Shown here one piece after another: positions 17,905-27,666 of a stretch of DNA of 64,000 nt. Each line of letters opens with the position of its first letter. Positions within the stretch are counted from its first letter, which is position 1. The notes below the pieces were generated by a model that had not been told where the DNA came from, ran no database searches, and saw only the letters and a program-made list of their open reading frames with translations. The stretch comes from Clostridia bacterium (GTDB lineage: Bacteria; Bacillota; DAOUPZ01), in contig DAOUPZ010000012.1 in the NCBI GenBank assembly GCA_030625885.1, positions 1 through 64,000 on the forward strand, read 5' to 3'. The position numbers and the translations under genes were made by a program.

Positions 17905-18924
17905 TTACTTGTCTGCAATACAACTAATATTTTTGATTAAAATAGATAACGTACCGTCTTGATTACTAATAAACTCAACTTTTTCTCTGCTTTTCATATA
18001 TTCCAGTGGCAACTTTATTTCGATACCATTATCCGTTATTAATCTCTGTTTCCTATTGACCCTCTTTTCTAAATTTTCATTTATATTTATGGTTTCCTCG
18101 TTCAAACCACCTCTTTTTACTTCTTCTATATAAATGTCTTTCATCTCTTGATCTTCTTTAAATACCCTGTCAGCTATTTCATTTAAATCTATTTCACTTT
18201 TTTCTTCGACACTTTTTGCAAATACATTCTTAATATCAGCCATTTTTAAAACATCTTCATTATAATACTTCTTAACAAAATTCTTTGTAGATTTATTTAA
18301 TAGGTCTACTTTTTCTCTTTCAGAAATATCGCTGGTACATTCTAAAATTTTAGTCGAGAGATAAAACTGCTTTTCACCATCGATTTCAAATTTCTTCTCT
18401 TTTATGCTGATTGAATAATCCAATAAGTTAATAAGCATACACTCTTCTAGTTTCTGATTCTCGTTTGGCAACGCCGTCTTTTGCTTAATAATTGAATTTA
18501 CTCTTCCCTCACTATTTTCTTCAACGTGGTGTATGTATGATGGTTTATAATTAAATTTTAATATGCCAAGATATTTATTATTTTTAAAATCAAATAGACA
18601 ACATACTAAATCAGCCGAGGGAATACTGGAATGATTATTAAAAAATTGGTATATATATTTGGCAATATCTCTAGTCATTTCGGAAAATTGCTGTATTTGA
18701 TTGACTAACTTTTCGCAGGATTTTTTCACAACATTCTCATGATTAATAAAGTAAGCATCTTTTAAGTCATAATCATTAAAAAGTTTAGCAATATGCTTGC
18801 TCATAAAATCCTTAATATCATCATTAAGTTGATGTTCCGTATCAGATAAAACCGCCATCCCTAAATTTTGATCCAGAATATGTACAATCATTTCTTTAAT
18901 AAAAATATCGTTTGCTTCAACCAT
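17905..18924 (-). CDS. Nucleoid-associated protein, YejK/NdpA family
   Basis: A 339-residue protein matching the 37-kDa nucleoid-associated family in length and layout, with FIKEMIVHILDQ at the start and GIEIKLPLEYM near the end. Members co-purify with the nucleoid; YejK interacts with topoisomerase IV in E. coli. ATG at 18924 follows AAAAGGAG; the longer frame from 18984 reads through a repeat-like hairpin and is rejected. Confidence 0.82.
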   Translation of the reverse strand: MVEANDIFIKEMIVHILDQNLGMAVLSDTEHQLNDDIKDFMSKHIAKLFNDYDLKDAYFINHENVVKKSCEKLVNQIQQFSEMTRDIAKYIYQFFNNHSSIPSADLVCCLFDFKNNKYLGILKFNYKPSYIHHVEENSEGRVNSIIKQKTALPNENQKLEECMLINLLDYSISIKEKKFEIDGEKQFYLSTKILECTSDISEREKVDLLNKSTKNFVKKYYNEDVLKMADIKNVFAKSVEEKSEIDLNEIADRVFKEDQEMKDIYIEEVKRGGLNEETININENLEKRVNRKQRLITDNGIEIKLPLEYMKSREKVEFISNQDGTLSILIKNISCIADK

Positions 18925-18950
18925 TATAATCTCCTTTTCCAATGAAAATA

Positions 18951-18977
18951 GAGACGATTCTCTAAAAAACCGTCCCC
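18951..18977. repeat. REP-like hairpin fragment
   Basis: On the minus strand GGGGACGGTTTTTTAGAG followed by AATCGTCTC; an imperfect hairpin with the GGGGACGG core also seen at 28936-28976 and 51299-51342. Confidence 0.5.
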
Positions 18978-18987
18978 ATAACAAATT

Positions 18988-19824
18988 TTACAACAACTCA
19001 ATCCCTTTTTCAGTCAGTTTAATCTTCCCTTCTTTTAATAATCTCCCCACTGCTCTTTTGAAGGCACTCTTACTCATATTTAATTCATCTTTTATTTTAT
19101 TTGGTGAACTATGATCATCTAGCGATAGTATACCCTCTTTTAGATTTAATTTTTCTAAAATCACTTTTACATCTTCATCTGTTTGCTTATGCGCTTTCTC
19201 TCTCAAGCTTAAATCTAATTTTCCATCTTCTCTTACATTAGTCACTCTAACCTCTACTTCATCACCACATCTATAATTTCCATATAATTCATTCAAGGGT
19301 ATTAAACCATGATACTTATTATCGACTGCTACAAGTGCTCCCATATCCTTCTTGATACTATAAATTATTCCCCTCACTCTATCATTTTCCCTATAGGGTG
19401 ACTCACTACTAAGATACCTATAAACATCCATTGTTGCACACAATCTATCGCTTTTATCTACATATAAATTCACTAAATATTCTCTGCCTTTTTGAATTTC
19501 AGTTGTTTGCTCTTCAAAAGGCAAAAATAGATCTTTTTCCAAACCCCAATCTAAAAAGGCACCAATGCGTGTAATGTCTACTACTTTTAGAGGCGATAAC
19601 GCCCCAAGTGTTAGTTTAGGTTTTCTTGTCGTAGCGATCAACCGATCCTCAGAATCTCTATAAACAAATACTTCTATTTCGTCCCCTACTTCAATCCCTG
19701 GTGGCACTTGTTTCTTTGGTAATAAAATACTATCAATCGTTTCCTCATCTTTTGAATTCACATATACCCCTACTGAAGTATTTCTAATAATTTCTAAATT
19801 TTGTATTTTCCCTAATTCTATCAT
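18988..19824 (-). CDS. cvfB: CvfB-type S1 RNA-binding protein
   Basis: A 278-residue protein with three S1-like OB domains (about 1-65, 70-135, 145-210) and a C-terminal winged helix, as in CvfB/YitL: VGVYVNSKD, IGAFLDWGLEKDLFLPF, SKSAFKRAVGRLLKEGKI. CvfB binds RNA and affects virulence-gene expression in staphylococci. ATG at 19824 follows AAGGGGAG. Confidence 0.9.
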   Translation of the reverse strand: MIELGKIQNLEIIRNTSVGVYVNSKDEETIDSILLPKKQVPPGIEVGDEIEVFVYRDSEDRLIATTRKPKLTLGALSPLKVVDITRIGAFLDWGLEKDLFLPFEEQTTEIQKGREYLVNLYVDKSDRLCATMDVYRYLSSESPYRENDRVRGIIYSIKKDMGALVAVDNKYHGLIPLNELYGNYRCGDEVEVRVTNVREDGKLDLSLREKAHKQTDEDVKVILEKLNLKEGILSLDDHSSPNKIKDELNMSKSAFKRAVGRLLKEGKIKLTEKGIELL

Positions 19825-19920
19825 TTTTTCTCCCCTTTATCTTTTAATATTTATGTGCTTCGTGATAACGTAATATGTTTTTTGTGTAAAGCGAATGAAT
19901 AAACACCAATAACCAACTGC

Positions 19921-19961
19921 CCTCTGAAATTAAACTCTAAAAAAAATATTTAATGCGTTCA
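19921..19961. repeat. Partial copy of dispersed repeat
   Basis: Contains a 20-base string (19942-19961) identical to 41303-41322, with recognisable but weaker similarity to its left. See the longer element at 41200-41331. Confidence 0.5.
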
Positions 19962-19972
19962 CTATAATAATT

Positions 19973-21253
19973 TTATTTTTGACATTGAATATCTATAGTT
20001 GAAGACTTAATATTTGAAATATCTAAGAATCTATTAATAATAATAATTAATATGCCTATAAATAAAAATAAAATACTAAGGCTGTATTGATCTGCTATGA
20101 ACCCAAACAGCGGCGCAAAAACAACAGTAAACAATGATCTAAGTTGGCTATCCACGGACAATACAGTCGCTCTTTCGTCTTTTTTCATATAGTCCCCATA
20201 TACATCAACAACCAAAGGTCTTCTAGCAGCTTTTAAAACATATAAAATCAGGAAAGTAACTATAATTATTAATGTATAGCTATTTTTTATAGCAACAAAC
20301 AAAATGACTGATAAAACACCCATCACATCAAATAACACAACCATTAGCTTGCTAGAATCAGCAACTTTATTCAGCTTATAGACATTTCTTGATACAAATG
20401 AGCTAAGTATATTAAAAACACCATATACAATCCCCAGATATATGATTATCTTTTTATCAGGCGCAAAACTTTGCAATTCTACGACAGACACAGCTAAAAT
20501 CGTCATTTCCAATATCGGCTGAATATAATCCTTTATACTCTTAAAAATACTTTCATAAAGCGAGGAGCTTAATAATATCTTAGTTAATTTCCTACTAGCA
20601 AAGATACGCTTTAGCTGATAACAACATGTCTTAAAAAATTCCTTCAGATTTAAACTTCCCTTCCTCCGTTCATCTAAACGATCAGGATATGATAATATTA
20701 ATAAGAAGTCTAATATATAAGGGATAATACATAATAGAAAAACCCACTTTACTTCCGGAAGGTTCAAAATAAATATAATAGATATAAATGCAGATATAGA
20801 AGAACCTATCAGTGAAAAAGAACGTGTCCTGCCATACACAAAGGCTTTATATTGAAACCAATCTTTCTGCTCTAAATATGAATAAATCATAGACTTATGA
20901 GTCCCCGAGCGAAAAGCTTCCCCAAGGCCATAGAATACCATAGCGATAATTAAAACATAAAAATTGATACCTAAAAAGAAAAATACAAAAGATATCATAT
21001 AAAAAGTAAAGCATATCATCAATTCTTTCTTCTTACCATAATGATCTGCAAAAATTCCGGATGGGACTTCAAATACATAAATAAAAATTTCTCTTACTGA
21101 AAATAATATTCCGATTTTAAACAAATTAAGTCCGAGATTCATTAAATAGATCAGTAGATAAGGTTCAAAAAATCTAAGGTTTTTTAATAATCCATAAAAA
21201 CAAAATTTCCAAATCTGTTTATCCTTTTTTATGGTTTTATAGATATGATCCAT
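19973..21253 (-). CDS. MFS transporter
   Basis: A 426-residue protein with about twelve membrane helices. The loop between helices 2 and 3 reads GIFADHYGKKKEL, a version of the MFS signature, and EVPSGIFAD is common in the clostridial drug-efflux-like MFS group. Substrate unknown. ATG at 21253 is preceded by TTGGAGG; a TTG at 21265 is less likely. It lies 40 bases after a diguanylate cyclase gene on the same strand. Confidence 0.88.
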   Translation of the reverse strand: MDHIYKTIKKDKQIWKFCFYGLLKNLRFFEPYLLIYLMNLGLNLFKIGILFSVREIFIYVFEVPSGIFADHYGKKKELMICFTFYMISFVFFFLGINFYVLIIAMVFYGLGEAFRSGTHKSMIYSYLEQKDWFQYKAFVYGRTRSFSLIGSSISAFISIIFILNLPEVKWVFLLCIIPYILDFLLILSYPDRLDERRKGSLNLKEFFKTCCYQLKRIFASRKLTKILLSSSLYESIFKSIKDYIQPILEMTILAVSVVELQSFAPDKKIIIYLGIVYGVFNILSSFVSRNVYKLNKVADSSKLMVVLFDVMGVLSVILFVAIKNSYTLIIIVTFLILYVLKAARRPLVVDVYGDYMKKDERATVLSVDSQLRSLFTVVFAPLFGFIADQYSLSILFLFIGILIIIINRFLDISNIKSSTIDIQCQK

Positions 21254-21293
21254 GCTAACCTCCAAGCCGCTTAATATACTCTAATATATTACA

Positions 21294-22448
21294 TTAGCTT
21301 ATAATGAATTCAACCCTATTTCTCTCATTATCTTTCGCTTTATACAATCCTTTATCCGCTCTATTAATTATGGTATCAATTGTATCCCCTTCTCGATATG
21401 TTGATACACCAAAACTACTCGTTGTATGATTGATTACCGAGAAACGATGGTTTTCAATTGTTTTTCTCAATTGCTCGGCTAACTCTAATGCCAGATTCAA
21501 GTTGCTTTCAGGACAGATAATCAAAAATTCTTCTCCACCCCATCTGCCAACCGTATCACACTTTCTAATATTAATTTTTAAAATATGAGCGATCTCTATG
21601 AGAACTTGATCACCGGCATTATGTCCAAATGTATCATTAATACATTTAAAATTATCTAAATCCAGCAGAATAACAGAAAAATCTATATTTTGCTTTTTGG
21701 CGATACTATATTCATACCTCAAAACCTCATCCAGTTTACGTCTATTGCAAATATTCGTTAAACTATCTTTTATTGAAAGCTCTACTAATTTCTCATTCAT
21801 TTTTTGAATCTTTACGTTCTTTTCTTTAAGTTCTTCATTATTTCTTTGGATAATTTTTTTATTAGTGAACTCTTTTACATATTTACGATAATTAATTAAT
21901 GAAGCAATCCAAGCAATTATAGTATTAGATATAATATCTTCTATATAACTACTTGATGCAATATGAGGTTGAAATATCGGTAAAAAGAAAATTAATAAAC
22001 CACTCATTATGAAGTAAACACTTAAGCTTTGAATCGGACTTAAATAATAAATTACAGCTAACCCATAAAGTACAGCAATAAATATAGTCGGCAAATAAAA
22101 GCCATCCGTCTGAATCAATATAGCTCTCAAAACCGCAATAAAGAGTCCCCAGAAACCAAAACTCACTTCATAAATTTGATGCATACGGGAAATTCTAAAA
22201 GGCTTTTTAATTTGAAGATAAGTACTTAAAACAACATAAATGAACATGATCAGTACAGTAAGTAAGTGTATTTTTTGAACCAGACTTCCTGATACACGTA
22301 CAAAAAAACCATAATACAGTTGCTCAACTGTTAGAAAAACAGCAAGAATCAAAATACGCATATTATTGTCCATGAATTTCTGTCGAGAGAATTCTTGATT
22401 ATGTCGTGTAGAAACTGGTAAAACAAAGAATTTATAAAACGAAACCAT
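21294..22448 (-). CDS. Membrane diguanylate cyclase
   Basis: A 384-residue protein. Residues 30-200 hold about six transmembrane helices without a large extracellular loop, resembling MASE-type sensor modules; a short coiled coil (about 200-220) leads to a GGDEF domain with SLTNICNRRKL, LDLDNFKCINDTFGHNAGD and the active-site form GGEEF. It should synthesise c-di-GMP in response to a membrane or small-molecule signal. ATG at 22448 follows TTGAGGTG. Confidence 0.92.
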   Translation of the reverse strand: MVSFYKFFVLPVSTRHNQEFSRQKFMDNNMRILILAVFLTVEQLYYGFFVRVSGSLVQKIHLLTVLIMFIYVVLSTYLQIKKPFRISRMHQIYEVSFGFWGLFIAVLRAILIQTDGFYLPTIFIAVLYGLAVIYYLSPIQSLSVYFIMSGLLIFFLPIFQPHIASSSYIEDIISNTIIAWIASLINYRKYVKEFTNKKIIQRNNEELKEKNVKIQKMNEKLVELSIKDSLTNICNRRKLDEVLRYEYSIAKKQNIDFSVILLDLDNFKCINDTFGHNAGDQVLIEIAHILKINIRKCDTVGRWGGEEFLIICPESNLNLALELAEQLRKTIENHRFSVINHTTSSFGVSTYREGDTIDTIINRADKGLYKAKDNERNRVEFIIS

Positions 22449-22756
22449 TATAACACCTCAATATCCAACAGAATAATAAATATATATAATATGATAAAGA
22501 ATTTACATTCATGCAGCAATTTCATATCACAATACTAATATTTAAAAACGCTCCTTTTATCTAATATTTACTATTATATATATGTATTAATTTTCTTGCA
22601 AATAATTATGACAAAAAATCTACATGAAAAATTTATCCAGTTCGCTTCAGTCCCTAATTAAAGTTTTTCAACATACTTTACATCAACAATGTATTTAGGA
22701 CGGACTGTCAAAAATAAATAATCAGTAAAATAGAAATTAAGATGAGGAGTGAGCGA
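22449..22756. other. Intergenic region, promoters only
   Basis: AT-rich divergent spacer between the diguanylate cyclase and a small gene. CAGTCC (about 22649) and GGACTG (about 22702) could pair. I see no gene. Confidence 0.35.
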
Positions 22757-22948
22757 ATGTTCTTCAAATTTGGTATTAAAAATAAAACGGTAAAAGAATT
22801 ACGCAAGAATCAATGTCTAACGGCTAAAGAACTAGCCCTGCGTTTAAAATTAGATACCATACAAATATTAAAAATTGATACTATGAAACTCAAAGATGTA
22901 CCAGAACCTCTAAAAACTAAAATTACATCTTACTTTAGGGATAGATAA
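22757..22948 (+). CDS. Small conserved-looking HTH-like protein
   Basis: A 63-residue basic protein. The segment LTAKELALRLKLDTIQILKI looks like a helix-turn-helix. ATG at 22757 follows GAGGAGTG with seven-base spacing; the ATG at 22742 overlaps the ribosome site. I do not recognise a named family. It lies just upstream of the second GerAB gene, but with its own spacing of 77 bases. Confidence 0.6.
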   Translation: MFFKFGIKNKTVKELRKNQCLTAKELALRLKLDTIQILKIDTMKLKDVPEPLKTKITSYFRDR

Positions 22949-23025
22949 AGTCTTACTTAACTTCTGTATAGATTACCTTTATTATGAAAACAATAAAACA
23001 TCATGATTTTTGAGGTGTAATCTAT

Positions 23026-24111
23026 ATGAACGTAAATGAGAATGACAAGATATCTCCCCGCCAGTATATTTACTTATTTCCAAGCATAACTATTGCAGCA
23101 GGTATTTTACACGCTCCTAGAGTAGCAGCAGAAGCAGCGGGAACTGATAGCTGGCTGGTAATGCTAGCTGGTGGGTTATTATTTCTTTTTTTAACGTACT
23201 TACTTAACAAGCTAGCGCTTCTGTTTCCAGAAGAAACATTTGTGACATTTTCACAAAAAATTGTGGGAAAGTGGCTAGGAATTATATTAAGTATTCTATT
23301 TGTATTTGATTTTTTTCTTGTTTCACTATATGAAGTTCGAATTGTTGGTTTAGTCAGCAACGTTTATCTATTAGATCGTACCCCTTTGGATGCCGTGATA
23401 CTAGTTTATCTTTGTATTACTATTATTGGGTCACGGGGAGGCATTGAAGTTATTGCCCGTACTTGTCAATTGCTATTTCCCCTTTTGATTCTAATTACAG
23501 TATTAATGAGTGCTTTGATTTTTCCAAAACTTGATTTTAGAAACTTGTTGCCAATATTACATACACCATGGCAAACTTTGTCCAAGGCAACTTTTACGAC
23601 TTCATTTTTCTATATCGGCTCAGAAATGGTGTTGTTTTTAATGCCTTATTTAGCGAAACGCAAGAATACTATAAAAAAATCTGCTATCGGTTTTAGTATA
23701 ATTATAGCACTTTACATCTGGATTACGATATCAAGCATATCATTCTTAGGAATTTCTAATATTAAAAATACCTTGTGGCCTGGTATAGAAGTGATTAAAA
23801 CACTTGATATCCCAGGCACCATTATTGAGCGGCCTGAATCTCTTTTTATATCAATATGGATTAGCACTGTTTTTGCAACATCTATCCTATGTAATTACTT
23901 TGCAGCTCAAATAACATCAAGTATAACTGGTTTCCGTGAACTAAAACCGATTTTAATCTTTTTTATACCATTTATTTTCTTTTTTGCTTTATTGCCGAAT
24001 AATACAGAGGATGTTTTTAAGTTAGCTAATTTAGCAGGAACATTCGCATTTATTCTTATAATAATTGCTGCTATCGTCTTGTTAGGTATTGCTAAAATAC
24101 GAAAAATTTAA
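23026..24111 (+). CDS. GerAB-type spore germination permease, copy 2
   Basis: A 361-residue paralogue of the protein at 6020-7135, sharing the NENDKISP start, TFVSFSQKIVGKWLG-like segment, RGGIEVIAR and LLPILHTPWQ. About ten membrane helices. Again no GerAA or GerAC gene is adjacent. ATG at 23026 follows GAGGTG. Two solo B-type genes 17 kb apart may be alternative specificity subunits for receptors whose A and C parts lie elsewhere. Confidence 0.91.
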   Translation: MNVNENDKISPRQYIYLFPSITIAAGILHAPRVAAEAAGTDSWLVMLAGGLLFLFLTYLLNKLALLFPEETFVTFSQKIVGKWLGIILSILFVFDFFLVSLYEVRIVGLVSNVYLLDRTPLDAVILVYLCITIIGSRGGIEVIARTCQLLFPLLILITVLMSALIFPKLDFRNLLPILHTPWQTLSKATFTTSFFYIGSEMVLFLMPYLAKRKNTIKKSAIGFSIIIALYIWITISSISFLGISNIKNTLWPGIEVIKTLDIPGTIIERPESLFISIWISTVFATSILCNYFAAQITSSITGFRELKPILIFFIPFIFFFALLPNNTEDVFKLANLAGTFAFILIIIAAIVLLGIAKIRKI

Positions 24112-24244
24112 TAATAAAAAATGAAACAATAAAAACATAGCAAGAAAAGATGACAAAGCTTTTAATTGACAAAAAAGCATCCAACGTATAGAATTATAGA
24201 AGCTTTTTAGGGACAAATATATTAATATAAAAGAGGCGATCAAT

Positions 24245-25399
24245 ATGGTGACTTCATTTGAAGATTTAGAATTGAATTCAAATTTAATAAGCGGTTTAAA
24301 AAAGGAAGCTATAAATGAACCCACAGATATTCAAGTAAAAGCAATACCTTTGGCATTAGAAAACAAAGATATCATCGCTCAATCAGAAACAGGAAGTGGA
24401 AAAACGTTAGCCTACTTACTGCCTCTATTCCAAAAAATAAACAGTACTAAGAAAGAAATGCAAGCTATAATATTAGCCCCAACTCATGAACTTGTCATGC
24501 AAATAAATACACAAATAAAACGTTTATCTGAAAACGCCGGCGTACCTGTTACCTCAACGGCTATAATAGGAGAAGTTAATATAAAAAGACAAATTGAGAA
24601 ACTAAGAGAAAAACCTCATATCATTGTAGGCTCAACCGGAAGAATATTGGAACTTATTAAAAAGAAAAAAATACATGCCCATACCATTAAAACTATTGTT
24701 ATCGATGAGGGAGATCGACTGCTTGATCAAAACAATATAGTGGGCGTAAAAGATGTTATTAAAACAACAATGAAAGACAGACAATTAATGGTGTTTTCAG
24801 CTACTATAACCGCAAAAGCAGAGAATATAGCGAGGGATTTAATGAAAGAAGCAGAAGTTGTAAGAATTGAAGAAAAGAAACTGGTTAATCCAAATATTTC
24901 TCATATGTATGTGGTTACAGAGCAAAGGAATAAAATTGAAACTTTAAGAAAATTGATCGTTGCACTAAAACCAGAAAAAGCGATTGTATTTATAAATAAG
25001 AGTGACAACATCCAAATAACAACAGCAAAGCTTCAATATCACCACATTAAAGCATATGGCATATATGGTAACGCTTCTAAAGAAGAACGCAAAAAAGCTT
25101 TAGAAGAATTTAGACGCGGAAAAATCCAACTATTAATCGCTTCAGATATAGCTGCTAGAGGACTAGATATCAAAGGCGTATCTCATATATTCAATTTAGA
25201 TTTAACTGAGGAATCAAAGGGTTATCTACATCGAGTAGGGAGAACTGGAAGGGCTGGAAAATCAGGGACCGCAATCTCTATTATTACTCAAAAAGAACTC
25301 GGATTAATTAAAAAGTATGAAAAGGATTTTAATCTAAAAATTCAACCCAAACAAGTCTATAAAGGAGCTATCTTAGACCCCGACATGGCTAAAAGATAA
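24245..25399 (+). CDS. YfmL-like DEAD-box RNA helicase
   Basis: A 384-residue helicase with the motifs in order: Q motif (PTDIQ), motif I (AQSETGSGKT), Ia (LAPTHELVMQI), GSTGR, motif II written VIDEGD, motif III (FSAT), motif V (SDIAARGLDI) and VI (HRVGRTGRAG). Motif II is DEGD, not DEAD; B. subtilis YfmL, which it resembles throughout, also departs from DEAD there. YfmL acts in ribosome assembly. There is no C-terminal RNA-binding extension. ATG at 24245 follows AAAGAGGCG. Confidence 0.9.
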   Translation: MVTSFEDLELNSNLISGLKKEAINEPTDIQVKAIPLALENKDIIAQSETGSGKTLAYLLPLFQKINSTKKEMQAIILAPTHELVMQINTQIKRLSENAGVPVTSTAIIGEVNIKRQIEKLREKPHIIVGSTGRILELIKKKKIHAHTIKTIVIDEGDRLLDQNNIVGVKDVIKTTMKDRQLMVFSATITAKAENIARDLMKEAEVVRIEEKKLVNPNISHMYVVTEQRNKIETLRKLIVALKPEKAIVFINKSDNIQITTAKLQYHHIKAYGIYGNASKEERKKALEEFRRGKIQLLIASDIAARGLDIKGVSHIFNLDLTEESKGYLHRVGRTGRAGKSGTAISIITQKELGLIKKYEKDFNLKIQPKQVYKGAILDPDMAKR

Positions 25400-25409
25400 A
25401 TAATTAAAC

Positions 25410-25464
25410 AAAAAAGCTATGGAAGATTACTTTAAACTAAAGTGTAACTTTCCATAGCTTTTTT
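25410..25464. terminator. Convergent terminator
   Basis: Fifteen-base stem AAAAAAGCTATGGAA (25410-25424) with 25450-25464, ending in a long T run; works for the helicase and, on the other strand, the acyl-CoA synthetase. Confidence 0.85.
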
Positions 25465-25485
25465 TATTATCTTAAGTAAGACACT

Positions 25486-27150
25486 TTATTGCCCACTTGC
25501 TTTATCGTCTTCTCTAATTTCAACGCGGCGAATTTTGCCGCTGATGGTCTTGGGTAACTCTTGCACAAAATCAATCAATCGCGGATATTTATAAGGCGCG
25601 GTTACCCGCTTCACATGGTCCTGAAGCTCAACTTTAAGAACATCGCTCGGTTGATAGTTCTTTGCCAAAATCACCGATGCTTTTACAATCTGCCCCCGAT
25701 CAGGATGCGGAACCGCGGTAACTGCACACTCAAGTACTGCCGGATGTTCCATCAATGCACTTTCTACTTCAAATGGACCAATCCGATAACCTGAACTTTT
25801 GATAACATCATCTGCTCTTCCCACAAACCAATAATATCCATCTTCGTCCCGCCATGCCATATCACCGGTATAATAGATCCCTTTATCCCAAGCTTTCTTT
25901 GTCTTTAATTCATCCCGATAATAACCACCGAACATCCCGATGGGGGTATTTCTGTCAGTACGGACGATAATTTGACCTTTCTCTCCTACTTCGCAGGGGT
26001 TTCCTTCTTCGTCAATCAAATCAATATCATATCCTGGTGCTGGCTTACCCATCGAACCCGGTTTGGGCTCCATCCATGGGAAAGTCCCAATTGTGACAGT
26101 AAGCTCTGTTTGGCCATATATTTCCATCAACTTAATTCCCGTCATCTCTAAGAATCGGTTATAAACCTCAGGATTTAAAGGTTCTCCAGCAATTGTACAA
26201 TACTTTAATTGACTTAAATTATATTGAGTTAAATCTTCCTTAATAAAAAATCTATATATTGTCGGAGGTGCACAGAATGTTGTAACGCCATATTTTACAA
26301 TGACATTCAATAGTTCACTCGGATTGAATTTATCATAATCATACACAAAAACAGCGCTTCCAGCAATCCACTGTCCATATATTTTACCCCAAACAGCTTT
26401 CGCCCATCCCGTATCGGCAACCGTAAAATGCAGGCCGTCTTTTTGTACATTATGCCAATATTTCGCGGTAACAATATGCCCTAATGGGTATTTGAAATCG
26501 TGTCTTACCATTTTAGGCATTCCTGTAGTTCCCGAGGTAAAGTATAAAAGTGAAATATCATCATTTTCGGTAGCCTCTTCACCCATTAATCGCTCAAAGT
26601 TTTCACTGTTTTTTTCTAATTCCTCGTTAAAATTATACCAGCCTTCACGATCACCATTAAGCATGGCCTTAAGTTTTAAAGTAGGCGATTTTTCCGCAGC
26701 TTCTTCAACATGTTGAATGACATCGGGTTCATCCACGCATACGACCATTTTTATATCCGCAGCATTGTTCCTATAAACAAGATCTTTTGTTTTCATCATA
26801 TGGGTTGATGGAATACAAATGGCACCCAGCTTGTGTAATGCAAGAAGGCAAAACCAAAACTCGTAACGTCTTTTTAAAATCAACGTCACTGGATCGCCTT
26901 TTTTAATACCAAGCGATTTGAAAAAATTGGCCGCTTTGTTGCTTTGACGTTTTAACTCCCCAAATGTAAAAGTTGCTTCTTCCCCCTGATCATTACACCA
27001 TACAATGGCTACTTTATCCGGGGTTTGTGATGCAATTTCATCTACTACATCGTAGGCGAAATTAAAATTTTCAGGTACTTTGATCTTAAAATTGTTGTAA
27101 AAATCTTCATAAGATTCAAAATTTTCACGCGATACAAATTTTTCTAACAT
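25486..27150 (-). CDS. AMP-forming acyl-CoA synthetase
   Basis: A 554-residue ANL-superfamily ligase with the P-loop [53 protein letters not shown] and the catalytic lysine in [10 protein letters not shown]. It converts a carboxylic acid, CoA and ATP to acyl-CoA; the sequence resembles short- and medium-chain acid ligases more than true acetyl-CoA synthetase. ATG at 27150 follows AGGAGG; the frame can extend to 27174. A complete T-box leader and promoter lie upstream, so expression should respond to an uncharged tRNA, most likely tRNA-Ile. That context suggests activation of a branched acid such as 2-methylbutyrate for isoleucine synthesis; this is inference. Confidence 0.9.
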   Translation of the reverse strand: MLEKFVSRENFESYEDFYNNFKIKVPENFNFAYDVVDEIASQTPDKVAIVWCNDQGEEATFTFGELKRQSNKAANFFKSLGIKKGDPVTLILKRRYEFWFCLLALHKLGAICIPSTHMMKTKDLVYRNNAADIKMVVCVDEPDVIQHVEEAAEKSPTLKLKAMLNGDREGWYNFNEELEKNSENFERLMGEEATENDDISLLYFTSGTTGMPKMVRHDFKYPLGHIVTAKYWHNVQKDGLHFTVADTGWAKAVWGKIYGQWIAGSAVFVYDYDKFNPSELLNVIVKYGVTTFCAPPTIYRFFIKEDLTQYNLSQLKYCTIAGEPLNPEVYNRFLEMTGIKLMEIYGQTELTVTIGTFPWMEPKPGSMGKPAPGYDIDLIDEEGNPCEVGEKGQIIVRTDRNTPIGMFGGYYRDELKTKKAWDKGIYYTGDMAWRDEDGYYWFVGRADDVIKSSGYRIGPFEVESALMEHPAVLECAVTAVPHPDRGQIVKASVILAKNYQPSDVLKVELQDHVKRVTAPYKYPRLIDFVQELPKTISGKIRRVEIREDDKASGQ

Positions 27151-27229
27151 TATTTTTTCCTCCTTTTTAGTCACGAACTTAGATTAATAATATAAGGGCT
27201 ATTCCTAACAATCCAATTGATTAATCTGC

Positions 27230-27537
27230 ACAAAAAAACCTCTCAATCCCTAACTACAAGTAGTTAGGGATGAGAGGAATATTCCTTCATGATACCACCC
27301 TATTTTGTTCCTTCCTCACGGAAGAAACCTCATCAAGTACGGGACTTTCATCCGATACCCTGCACACTAACGGGTGCTACCGGCTCAGCTTACTCGTTTT
27401 TGACTTTCAGCCTGCTGCTCCAGGTGATTTTCAACAGTCTGTTCTGTACCGGCTTCCATCAACCCGGCTTGCTGTAACAGAAATTGAATGTTTACTCGTC
27501 CGTTCATCGCATTTCAAAAATAGCGTTTATGTAGTTA
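27230..27537 (-). promoter_or_regulatory. T-box leader of the acyl-CoA synthetase gene
   Basis: Minus-strand RNA shows the T-box layout: Stem I with a GACGAGTA K-turn-like motif, apical loop GGTTGATGGAA, a specifier side reading GAAAATCACC, the T-box AGGGTGGTATC (27289-27302) with the TGGT that pairs with uncharged tRNA, and a long terminator hairpin (27232-27278) ending in seven T. The codon in the specifier position is most easily read as ATC, isoleucine; ACC, threonine, is the alternative. Such leaders normally control aminoacyl-tRNA synthetases or amino-acid genes. Confidence 0.9.
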
Positions 27538-27543
27538 AAAAGA

Positions 27544-27572
27544 ATTATACTACATATATATGTATATGTCAA
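27544..27572 (-). promoter_or_regulatory. Sigma-A promoter of the T-box transcript
   Basis: Consensus TTGACA (27567-27572), 17-base spacer and TATAAT (27544-27549) directly upstream of Stem I. Confidence 0.88.
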
Positions 27573-27666
27573 TATCTTTTGTAATTTTTTTAAACTTTTA
27601 AAGCTAATGTTTTATATTCGCCTTCATTCACAAGTTCAAGTACACATTACCACTTATTTGATAACG

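Noticed and set aside
27289-27584. Rightward frames of 60-104 codons across the T-box leader
   Set aside because: They are antisense to a structured RNA and encode no recognisable protein.
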